In this document: piece after piece, positions 45,969 through 54,692 of the stretch
How the letters are laid out: the number at the start of each line of letters is the position of its first letter
How positions within the stretch are numbered: position 1 is the stretch's first letter
From: Symmetrospora coprosmae
Taxonomy: Eukaryota > Basidiomycota > Cystobasidiomycetes > Symmetrosporaceae
Length of the DNA: 64,000 nucleotides
Assembly: GCA_008802785.1 (NCBI GenBank)
Contig: VUYT01000021.1
Location: forward strand, 62,001 to 126,000
Direction: 5' to 3'
Program-made: the position numbers and the translations under genes
The notes under the pieces: model-generated
Databases searched by the model: none
What the model was told of the DNA's origin: nothing
The model's input: only the letters and a program-made list of their open reading frames with translations

Positions 45969-48900
45969 ATGGACGCCCGGCCAGGACCGCACCACTCATC
46001 CAGAAGCTCGGGCAGTACGAGCAGCAGCATCTCGGGCCATCTCGTCGGCCTAGGCTTCCAAGCGCAGTCTCGCCGCTCGCACGGGCGCGGCAGCCAGGAC
46101 GATACCGACGAGGTGGACAGCAATGAGGCTTCGCTCGACGGCAGCGCCGAGAGCGCAAGCACCGCAGAGAGCGCGTCTGCTAGGAGAGGGACCCTCCTCG
46201 GCGGCCTAAACACGGGCGCGGGAGGAGCAATGTGGGCCGACGAGTTCGATGAGTTCAGCCCCGTCGCCAACGCGCGCACATTCAGGCGCGTCTTGGGGTC
46301 AAAGACGTCGCCAGCACCTCCTGCTGGGCCAGGCTTCACGCGCAACCGTGATATCCAAGGCTCACCGACAGAGGCGTTCTCGCCCACGGATGGGCAGCAC
46401 GGCTTCGGCCCAGGTACGTCGGCCGGACATCCGGGCCCGCATCCGTTCGACGCGCCCAGCGATATTCGCAAGAGCTACCCGTCCGATCTGTCGCCTGCTC
46501 AGACGATTCAACAGCCTTCTTCGTCAAGCGACTGGACATCCGTAGCTCTGTCGCCGAGCGTGCCCTCAATATCGACGCAGTCTCCGCCGTCGCTCCTCAT
46601 CCCTCGCCAAGACTCGGAGACTCGGCTGGCAATTCGACCTTCTCCACCTGCTCCTCAGCGTCCCTTCCCTGCATCGTCGTCGTCGTCCTCTTCATCTGGA
46701 GCAATACACAATCGCAACGTCAGCTTGACCTCTGCCTGCCCGCCTGCCTCGTCGCCCGACAAAAAGTACGCAGCGAGAGCCGCACGGAAGAAGTTGAGCG
46801 AGAAGCAGATGGGCAAATTGCCCAGCGTGGGAGACGAGGGAGAGCTGAGCGCCAGCCGGTGGAAGTTGTTCTCGTGGGCGACCAGCAACAACGGTTCTGG
46901 CAAGAAGAGAGACGAAGGGCCGTCTAGCTATGATGATGATCGACCGTTTAGGTGAGGCTGCAGACCAGACGGGTCTGCGCATCGTGCCGTACATCAGCTG
47001 ACTTACAGTCACGTTTGCGACAGACCAAAGCCGAGCTCTCCGACTCTTTCCACGCGTCCCGTCCAGCGCCCGCACAGCCTCCGCGATACGCTATCGGCCT
47101 GCCTCGGCCTACTCTCGCCGTACCTCCACGCCGACTCGCGGCAACACAAGCGGGCCACATCACTGTCCAGTCAACGCTATAGCCACAGCGGAGATAGGCC
47201 ATCGCTGCGGCGCGGATTATCGGGACCGACATCTCCTACGGACTCGACTACGCCTGGGAAGAGGACGAAGAGCCTGCAGTCGCGCCTTGTTAGAGTACTC
47301 ATCCTGGCCTACATCGCCTTCTCCCTGGTCTACTTTACCACGCGTGTCACCGGCCTGGCTTTCCAGCCTGCGCCTCCACTGTCGTACGAGTCGCAGCACC
47401 TGCGGTCGCGGCAGGCGGACGCGCTCGTCGGTCAGGATGCAGATCTCGACGAGTATACGCAGTGGCAGCGGGCCAAGATCCGGCTGGCCGGCGCATACCA
47501 TGTTGCGGCCAAGTACGCTTATGATGCTGCAAGGCTGAGCGGGCTTGGCCCGAAGAAGCTCACTGCAAAGGAGGCGGCGGGCGACTTTGGCAGCGAGCAT
47601 CTGGAAAAGGACAGCGAAGAGAACAAGGCTCTCTTGCAGAAGCTGCCCAATATTGGGCGAAAGTGGGCTAGCGGTGAGTATTCAGACGCGCTAGGATCAC
47701 AAAGCTCAGGAGGGAAAGAGGCTGATGCGTCCCTGTTTGCGTAGCAGCCTCGTCTCGCGACCCTGCCAACAACCCTCTTACCCCTTTCTCGCATCAGTAT
47801 CGCTTCTCGAAGCTCTCGTCAAAGCTGGACTCGATGTACCACGACCAGATCGACCCATTCCTCTTTCGAGCGACACAGCCAGCTGAAGGCGAAGAGGTCA
47901 CTGCCTGCCTCTACTACAACGACGCCTGGATATCTCAGCTTCCGGACTTCCTGGAGCGCTGGAGGGGCCCCGTCTCGCTCGTGTATGAGGTGCTCGGAGC
48001 ACGTAACGCCAGCGCGGTCCGGTCAAAGGAGAACGGAATCGCCGCTCGACTTCGAGCTCTCCGACACAGCCATCCGCTCATCAAGGCGCACGTTGACTTC
48101 CACGTCGTGTATACGCCTCAGACGTCGCACTTCCTGCATGGTCGAGCGCGAGAGCGGCTCATCACGCGCCCGGTCGGCACCAACTTCCAGCTCAACTTGG
48201 CCCGCTTCTTCGCCCGGACCGATCTTGTCTGGCTCGTCTCGGATGCTCGCGTACTTCCCACTGCCACGCTCCGGGCCAAGCTCAACGGTGCCGACACCGT
48301 GAAAGCGCTCACGCTCGACCGAGCGGACGCCATCGTGGTGCCTCTGTTCGGCATGGTGAGGCAGGATCTCACCGGAGCGCCCTTGCCCAACTTGGCTTCG
48401 CTCCGAGTCGAGCAAGGCCTGCCCGAGAACGAGGATGGTATTTCCGGCGAGGACTTCGCTAGCCTTGCAAAGGCCTACACTGAGGCGCATCATGCCACGC
48501 TCCCCATCGCTGCTGAGCAGTGGCCATCGCACAAATGGAGCCTGGTCGGCCTTGCATCAACGCATCCGCCTGCGTCAGTGCTGCCGGAACACCTCAAAGA
48601 GGCCCGGAGTCCGGTCTTTGCGCTCTACGACAGGCACTGGGATGCAGGGAAAGGCCCGACGAGGTACGGCAGCTGGAAGAAGGCGCGCTCGTCGACTCCG
48701 ACTGCCAGCGCTACTATCGATGATGAGGCAGGCATGAGCGAAGAGGAGGCGGAGGCGGACACTGATGCGCCGGCGGAGACGGTCACCTCGAACGAGCCGG
48801 ACGCCGAGTTCGGCGGCTTTTACGAGGTCACCGGGTACGATTTGCACTACAACCCGTCACTTGTCGTCGGCAAAGACCGGCAGCCATGGTGCACCGAACG

Positions 48901-49403
48901 CTTCGAGTACAACCGCGCCGCCTGCTCATACCAGATGTACCTGCAGGGCGCCAGGATGTGGGTCCTGCCGGACGAGTGGGCGTTCACGCTCGAGGCTGTC
49001 GAGAAGGGAGGAGGGAACAAGAGGAACGAGGCGGAGAAGCTGAAGGTGGGTGGCGTGAGCTCCCTAGACTCGATTACCAATGTACTGAGCTGACAATGTG
49101 TGCGCTGCAACCTCACAGGCTGCCATCTCGACGCGACTCTACACCAAGTTCCACTCCGAGGCCTGCATGCACTATGGGCGGGCCTTCCTCTCGATGGACC
49201 TGTGGGACAGCGACCGAGCGCGGCACCTCCGCTACTCCTGCAGCCACGTCTTTGCTAGCTATGGCATTGGGCAGCCGGAAGCGGCGGACAAGGCGGCTGC
49301 TGCTACGGGTACCGCAGCCGTGCTGGATGGGGCTGTGGATCCGCACGTCGATGCTGGGAGTGCCCAAAGTGGACCTGCCGATGCTGACGTAAATAAGGCC
49401 TGA
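45969..49403 (+). CDS. GT49 (LARGE/B4GAT1-like) type II membrane glycosyltransferase
   Basis: Four exons (45969-46951, 47024-47673, 47748-49045, 49119-49403) give 1,071 aa. The first 400 residues are cytosolic and Ser/Pro-rich. One membrane span (VRVLILAYIAFSLVYFTTRV) marks a type II Golgi protein. The lumenal domain carries EEVTACLYYNDAWISQLPDF, HVDFHVVYTPQTSHFLHGRA, RPVGTNFQLNLARFFARTDLV followed by the Asp-containing WLVSDARVLP, and the C-terminal FEYNRAACSYQMYLQGARMW. This matches the glucuronyl-/N-acetylglucosaminyltransferase family of LARGE and B4GAT1. The fungal acceptor is unknown. The second intron has tandem acceptors (47744 and 47747) that add or drop one Ala. A confident family call; the role in wall or secreted glycans is inference. 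Confidence 0.85.
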
Positions 49404-49958
49404 GAAAGTCCGGAAGAAAATCTATTTGTCAGTAGTAGCAGTCTCTTCGGATGGCATGCAGGGTGTTGTCTGTATCTCTAGCGACATAGACAGCAATGCG
49501 GCGCTCTTCCTCGATCTCGTTCTCGTTCCAAGCCGAGCGCTTCATCTAGCATATGTGCGCGGGTTCGCGCCTGCTCGATTCAGACAGCGGGACCTCAGGA
49601 GCTCATGCTCGGCAGAGCGAGTGCATATAGGCACAGTCGCCCTTATTACAGACCAGCCTCAGACTTGACAGCGCGTCGACGAGCATCTTCGGCCTTGGTC
49701 CGAGTCGGCCATGTATCGATCGCCGCAGACCCCTAAGTTTCGCTGTCATAGCACGACAAAAGAGAAGCGATTGCAGTCTGAGCACATCTCTATTCGCGGC
49801 AATGGCAGTTTCGCTATTGTTCGCGACGAGCTGTGGCTTCCGGAAAGAAGGACAATGATGAGGTTCGCGCGACTGATCTCGTTGCACTTCTTGCGACTCG
49901 CTACTCCTTCACTTTCCACTTCTCCAGCCAACTCCTGCTGTACAGCTTCCGTTTCGCC
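49404..49958. other. Intergenic region upstream of the P450
   Basis: 555 bp without a supported gene; GT49 3' flank and P450 promoter. Confidence 0.4.
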
Positions 49959-51886
49959 ATGACGATCTTCGCTACATCCCTGTCCGTGCTGTTCGTGGTC
50001 GCCTCGCTGGCCGTTATCTTGTACCGGGAGTATGCTCGGGCAGGAGCAAGAAAGGCGCAGCTGCCGCCGCCACCAGGACCAAGAGGTCTGCCAATTCTAG
50101 GAATGACGGCTCAGGTCATGGCGCCGGGCAAGAAGCACGCTTCGCTGTTCCATGACTGGGAGAAGCAGTACGGTGGAGCTGGAATCCTGCTGGTGCCGAC
50201 TCTCTTCAGGAAGCAGATCATCATCAGGTACACATCGCGTGAACATCTACGGTCGGCAAAGCGGAGCTGATGGCCAACGTGTACATCGTCCAGTGACGCC
50301 AAAGCAGCTCAGACTCTGCTCGAGAAGCGAGGCACCAACTACGCGTGGCGGGCTGTGAGTGCGGGCTTACTCGTAATGCCCTTGCAGCCGCTGACCCTGC
50401 GTCCTACCGATAGCCGAACTACTTCTTCGACCAACTTCGGGCGAAAGGCTTCAATCTGGTAGCCATGGAAGGAGGGAGTAAGGTCGAGCGAGTCCGCAAA
50501 CTGTTCCACGAGGAGATGTCGACTCGCGCTGTGACCCAGTACCAGCCGCTGCAGACGTCGCATGCGTACTACACCTCGCACGCATTGCTGGAGCTTTCTG
50601 ACGAGAAGAAGACGATAGCGGATGTGATAGAGCAGTGAGTGAGGTCAGTATCGATACCGGCGACCCAGCTGACACCGACCGATTCAGATGCCAGAAGGAG
50701 CTCACAGTGCGAACGTTCTGCGGGAAGCTCCCCAAGAAGACGCTCGACAGCGTAACGACCATCGAGGCCGAGTGCGACACGATACCCACGCCTGCCATTG
50801 CCCTGCTCCTCGACCTGTTCCCGAGCTTGCAGCGCATACCGCACTGGCTACCCGGCGGCGGGTACAAGCGCGGATGCAAGCGGTACACGGATCTATGCCA
50901 GCGTCTGTGGAACGAATTGCGGGAAGAGGTCAAGCTGCAGGTTGTCAGTTGAGTAGCAGCAATTGGCCATTGACGAGCAGAGTCTGATGAGGCTGCCCCT
51001 AAAGGCCATCGAGGAGACGCCCTCGTCAATCTGGGGCCATCTGATGAAGACGAACGCTTTCGAGCGGTACGGCTTTGACGAGGATGAGGCCAGCCTTATC
51101 ATTGGCCACCAGCTGGGATCTAACTTTGTGGTGAGTCGTTGGCATTGTGCTTCTGGCCTACCGTTCCTTAAACTGATGACAGCGTCATCGACCAGCCGGC
51201 TGCTCTGTTCGAGGTCTTCTTCCTAGCCATGCTGCACCATCCAGAAGTGCTGAAGATGGCACAGGAGGAGATTGACCGTGTTGTAGGCCGAGACCGCCTC
51301 CCGACGATCGAGGATGAGGCAGATCTGCCCTACATCCGGGCTCTCCAGCTCGAACTGCTGCGATGGCGACCAGTCGTCCCGCTCGTCCAGCCACATCTGG
51401 CATCGGAGGATGATGAGTATAACGGGATGCGCATACCGAAAGGTTCGCTGGTCTGGGCCAATTTGCAAGCCATGAGCCGGAACGAGGAGGTCTACCCCGA
51501 GCCAATGAAGATGAGGCCGGAGCGGTTCCTGACCGAAGATGGCAAGTTCACCAGGAAGGATGAGATCAGCATCTTTGGCTACGGGAGGCGGTGAGGTGCT
51601 ACGTGGTCGAGCTTCCGTGCTGAGTCTGACTAGAGTCTCGCCATTCAGCCGGTGCCCCGGAGCCTATCTGGCGGACCCCATCCTCTTCCTCAATATCGCA
51701 ACCTTTGTCTGGGCGCTCGACATCTCTCTGGCAGAAGGAGCAACGGAGCTGCCCTCTGATGACGTCGAGAAGTGGTTGACTTTCATCACCTTTGTCATCC
51801 CGCCGCCATTCGCTTGTCGCGTACAGGCGCGCGATAGCAACGTCGCACGACTTCTGAAGGAAGGAGCAGGTGACTGGATAGCTTGA
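49959..51886 (+). CDS. Cytochrome P450 with altered I-helix motif
   Basis: Seven exons (49959-50227, 50294-50354, 50414-50634, 50688-50928, 50981-51130, 51196-51590, 51649-51886) give 524 aa, normal for a microsomal P450. There is an N-terminal anchor (TIFATSLSVLFVVASLAVIL) and a PPPPGPRGLPILG hinge. The K-helix ExxR is ELLRWRPVVPL, the PERF motif is RPERFL, and the heme loop FGYGRRRCPG holds the Cys ligand. The I-helix should read AGxDTT but reads LGSNFV before PAALFEVFFLAML. The intron 50929-50980 is my least certain boundary. It resembles secondary-metabolism or xenobiotic P450s of basidiomycetes (IPKGSLVWANLQAMSRNEEV). Its 3' end is 8 bp from the convergent dehydrogenase. Confidence 0.85.
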
Positions 51887-51894
51887 AGCGCTCC

Positions 51895-53013
51895 CTATGT
51901 ACCCTTGACATTGATGACAACCTTGCCAAAGTGGCTGCCGCTATATAGATATTGCAGAGCTTCTTTTGCTTCCTCGAACTCGAAGACCCTGTCGACGACT
52001 GGGCGGATGCCATGCCGTGCGTAGAAAGCGTTCATCTCTTCGAATCTGTCCTTGGGTCCATTCAAGATGCCTTTGAGAGTGACATTCTTCCGGAGAGCCA
52101 GGACATTTGTGTTGAGCCTGTCGCTCGGCTCGTCCTCCTTTCCGGAAAGGTAGCCGATACAGGAGATGAAACCGCCAAAGGCGATGCAGTCGAAGGACTT
52201 GCGGAGTGTCTGGGCTCCTCCTGTCTCGAGAATAATGTTGGCGCCTTCGCCTTGCGTTATCCGCATGACCTCGTCCTGCCATTCAGGGTTCGTGCGATAG
52301 TTGATGGTGTGCATAGCGCCGAGTGCTCTGGCCTTTTCGAGCTTGGCATCCGATGAGGATGTGACGATGGCTGTAGGTGAGATGTGTCAGCTGGTGAAAG
52401 TAAGTATCCCTGTTGTCGCAGGCCCACCTTTAGCACCTGCGGCTGCCGCAATTTGCAGTCCTGCCGTTGCGACTCCTCCCGTCCCTTGCAGGAGCATAAA
52501 CTCGTCCTTGCCGACGATCTCTCCGTCTCTGCGCATGCCATTGATGGACATCCAGGCAGTGACCGCTGCAATGGGCAGTGTGGCTGCCTCTTCGTCACTG
52601 AGGTGCTCCGGTGCTCGAACGAGACCGGTGGCTGGAAAGACGCGGTGAGTCGCAAGGACACCAGGAAGCGGTAGACCGAGACCAGAAGTCATGTCTTTGG
52701 CGGTGATCTGGCCGGTCAGGTGCGTCTGGTTGAAAGTGGACAGGACGCGATCTCCGACCTTCCAGGAGGAGCTGCCCTCTCCGACAGCGGTGACGACACC
52801 GCACATGTCGGAGCACGGGACGATGGTGCTCGAGCTCTGCGTCGACTTGTGATGATTGTAGAGGCCCATGCAGACCTCGGTATCCCTGTAATTCAGGGAG
52901 ACCGCGCTGATTTCGACCAGGACCTCATCCTTTCCCGGCTGAGGCAAGCTCGTCTCGGAAAGCTGTAGCTTGTCCAGGCCATCCCGATTGCTTGTCCATT
53001 GTCGGGTCGTCAT
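51895..53013 (-). CDS. Medium-chain (MDR) alcohol dehydrogenase / quinone-oxidoreductase-like
   Basis: Exons 52428-53013 and 51895-52370 give 353 aa. Zinc-type MDR proteins reduce or oxidise alcohols and aldehydes with NAD(P). The catalytic fold shows VSLNYRDTEVCMGLY, CSDMCGVVTAVGEG and WKVGDRVLSTF. The dinucleotide-binding fold has LLQGTGGVATAGLQIAAAAG (GxGGVA) and AIVTSSSDAKLEKARALGA. The structural four-Cys zinc lobe seems absent, so it is nearer the quinone oxidoreductase/zinc-free branch. The substrate is unknown. It is divergent from the SDR gene with only 94 bp between starts, which suggests co-regulation. Confidence 0.88.
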
Positions 53014-53107
53014 TTCGGTAGAGTCGGTGTGAGAGCAACCTATCCTCCTGGGAGATCTCCGCGGCAGAGTTCCGAGAGACGTCCCTTCACACCAACACGT
53101 CATCGAA
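53014..53107. promoter_or_regulatory. 94-bp divergent promoter for the MDR and SDR genes
   Basis: The two ATGs (53013 on minus, 53108 on plus) face away from each other. Such a short interval implies shared regulation. No individual site recognised. Confidence 0.4.
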
Positions 53108-54094
53108 ATGAGCGCGAAGCAGGTCGTTCTCATCACTGGAGCCTCGAAAGGTCTCGGACTCGAGTGCGCAAGGATCCTCCTCGGCAGATTCGATGCCAAT
53201 GTGGTTGCCCTTTCGCGGAGCTTAACGCCCGAGCTGGAGGAGCTCAAGTCCGGCAACGCGTCTCAGCTGGAGGTTGTGCAGGGCGACGTGTGCAATGTCG
53301 CTGATCAGACTGTGCGTGTCAATGGCTGGCTCACTGCATGCGCGACTAACGCGTGCGCCACGCAGAAAGCGGTCGAGGCTGCCGTGTCGAAGTTTGGCAA
53401 GCTGGATGGACTGATACTGAATGCGTGCGTTGTCGAGCGTCCGTACCGGCATGTACAGGCAGAGACCTTCCGTACTGATCTTGCCTCACAGCGGTGCCCT
53501 GGAGCCTCTGTCGCGGGTCGCCAACGCCGACATCGATGACTTCAAGGTGGGCTGCTCTGGCTATATGTATGAAGGTCTGCTGACGATATCGCCCGCAGCA
53601 CCTCTTCGACGTCAACTTCTTCTCGCTGGTCTCCATGCTCAAGGTCGCCATCCCGCACCTGCGCCAGAGTCGCGGACGCTGCATCTTTACGTCATCTGGC
53701 GCTGCTACCGGAGCCTACTCTGCCTGGTCGGCATACAATGCTAGCAAAGCGGCACTGAACTCGCTCTGCAGGACAGTCGCTACGGAAGAGGCGGATATCA
53801 CCTTCGTGGCCGTCCGACCCGGAGTCGTGGACACTGGAATGCAGGATTTGCTACTCGAGCGTGGCAAGGAGGAGATGTCTCCAAGCGACTAGTGAGTTGA
53901 GTCCGTATGGCAAGCGGCATGTGCTGACCCTCTGTCGCAGCCGCAAGTTCGCAGATATGCATAGCGAGGGCAAGCGCGTTCCTCCGCAAAAGCCGGGGCA
54001 TGTGCTGGCAGCCCTGGCAATCTCGGCAGACCCTAAGCTGAGTGGAGCGTTTGTCAACTGGGAGGAGGAGAGTATGGGGAAGTATAGAGGGTAG
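53108..54094 (+). CDS. Short-chain dehydrogenase/reductase, benzil-reductase-like
   Basis: Exons 53108-53311, 53366-53424, 53492-53546, 53599-53891 and 53941-54094 give 254 aa, classical SDR length. It has the cofactor motif TGASKGLG, the NAG motif LDGLILNAGAL (created by splicing), the catalytic Ser in CIFTSSGAATGAYSAW, and the Tyr/Lys pair in SAYNASKAALNSL. VRPGVVDTGMQ follows, as in the yeast Irc24 / bacterial benzil reductase group. These are NADPH-dependent carbonyl reductases; the real substrate is unknown. The second exon is 59 nt and the third 55 nt. Neighbours (MDR dehydrogenase, P450) suggest joint action on one substrate or on xenobiotics (inference). Confidence 0.9.
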
Positions 54095-54159
54095 CGTTGT
54101 AGCGTTGTACTGGCAATAAAGACGGTGGATCTCCCTCGGTGCCAAAAGTAAGAGACTAC

Positions 54160-54164
54160 AAAAA
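54160..54164 (-). terminator. Pol III terminator of the tRNA-Ala gene
   Basis: Five T on the minus strand, 16 nt past the proposed discriminator base at 54180. This position supports that 3' end. Confidence 0.7.
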
Positions 54165-54186
54165 GACATCGCGACGATGTGGAGAA

Positions 54187-54245
54187 CTGTGGGAGGTCGG
54201 GTCAGTGGCAGTCAATTGAAACTTGAATATGTAACGAAGACTGAC
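54187..54245 (-). other. tRNA intron 3 (between bases 66 and 67), GT-AG type
   Basis: 59 nt. Starts GTCAGTCTTCG, has CACTGAC as a possible branch site and ends CCCACAG. It lies in the 3' acceptor strand, where nuclear tRNA introns are not normally found. Confidence 0.72.
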
Positions 54246-54274
54246 TAGGCGGTTCGAACGCCTGACCCCTGCCT

Positions 54275-54306
54275 GGCACGTCGCAATAGAAGCAGAGCTT
54301 TCTAGG
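54275..54306 (-). other. tRNA intron 2, canonical position 37/38
   Basis: 32 nt directly 3' of A37. This is the normal eukaryotic tRNA intron site, cut by the SEN endonuclease. The boundary could shift by one base. Confidence 0.78.
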
Positions 54307-54328
54307 TGCGAAGACAATGCTCTACCAC

Positions 54329-54386
54329 CTGATGAAGTGCTGTGTTAGTAGTGCCAACTGACATTGACAGTGGACGAAAGACTGAC
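54329..54386 (-). other. tRNA intron 1 (D-loop), GT-AG type with TACTAAC
   Basis: 58 nt. Starts GTCAGTCTTTCG, contains a perfect TACTAAC 20 nt before the 3' AG, and ends CATCAG. Exact removal restores the standard D-arm TAGCTCAGTGGTAGAGC. Confidence 0.78.
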
Positions 54387-54425
54387 TGAGCTAAATCCCC
54401 CGATGACCGCAAGAACAGTAGTAGC

Positions 54426-54434
54426 TTATATAAA
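54426..54434 (-). promoter_or_regulatory. TATA-like element upstream of tRNA-Ala
   Basis: On the minus strand reads TTTATATAA, 26-34 bp before the tRNA 5' end, where some fungal Pol III genes carry a TATA element. Confidence 0.5.
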
Positions 54435-54463
54435 TTATTAAACAGGGCAGCTGGTAGGAGAGC

Positions 54464-54553
54464 AGCCGGCAGAGAGCGGCTGGCAAGGGGAACAGCTGGC
54501 AGAGAGCGGCTGGCAAGGAGAGCAGCTGGAAGAGAGCGGCTGGCAAGGAGAAC
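54464..54553. repeat. 30-bp minisatellite, three units
   Basis: Units at 54464, 54494 and 54524 differ at only a few bases; core AGAGAGCGGCTGGCAAGG. Lies just upstream of the tRNA promoter. Confidence 0.9.
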
Positions 54554-54692
54554 AGGAAGGGGCAGGCAGTTGCAGGTAGGCATGGTGCTAAGATCTACTG
54601 TAAGTCGACAACAGTGGTAGATGAGCCTCTATTCTTCCTCTCGTTGTGATATCATTCCAGAGCTCCAGGACGCAGGCTACGAATACAGCGTC

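Larger units (their letters stand above)
54180..54400 (-). tRNA. tRNA-Ala (anticodon CGC) with three introns
   Basis: Exons on the minus strand: 54387-54400, 54307-54328, 54246-54274 and 54180-54186, together 72 nt. Spliced, it folds completely. The acceptor stem pairs 6 of 7, with a U6-U67 mismatch. U8 A9 follow, then a GCTC/GAGC D-stem, a loop with G18 G19, an anticodon loop TTCGCAA, a stem TTGTC/GGCAG with wobbles, a 5-nt variable loop and a perfect T-arm AGGCG-TTCGAAC-CGCCT. It has G3-U70, the alanine identity pair, and a CGC anticodon, which reads Ala codon GCG. These two marks are independent and agree. A TATA-like element lies 26-34 bp upstream and a T5 terminator 16 bp downstream. Without removing the introns no cloverleaf forms. 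A dead gene is possible but less likely. Confidence 0.82.

Noticed and set aside
49603-49887. 94-codon minus-strand frame between GT49 and the P450
   Set aside because: Mixed composition, no motif; likely chance.
54241-54400. Reading the tRNA region as a degenerate tRNA pseudogene or SINE
   Set aside because: Too many independent features agree after intron removal (stems, G3-U70, CGC anticodon, 72-nt length, terminator, TATA). A SINE would have a tail and target duplications, which I do not see.
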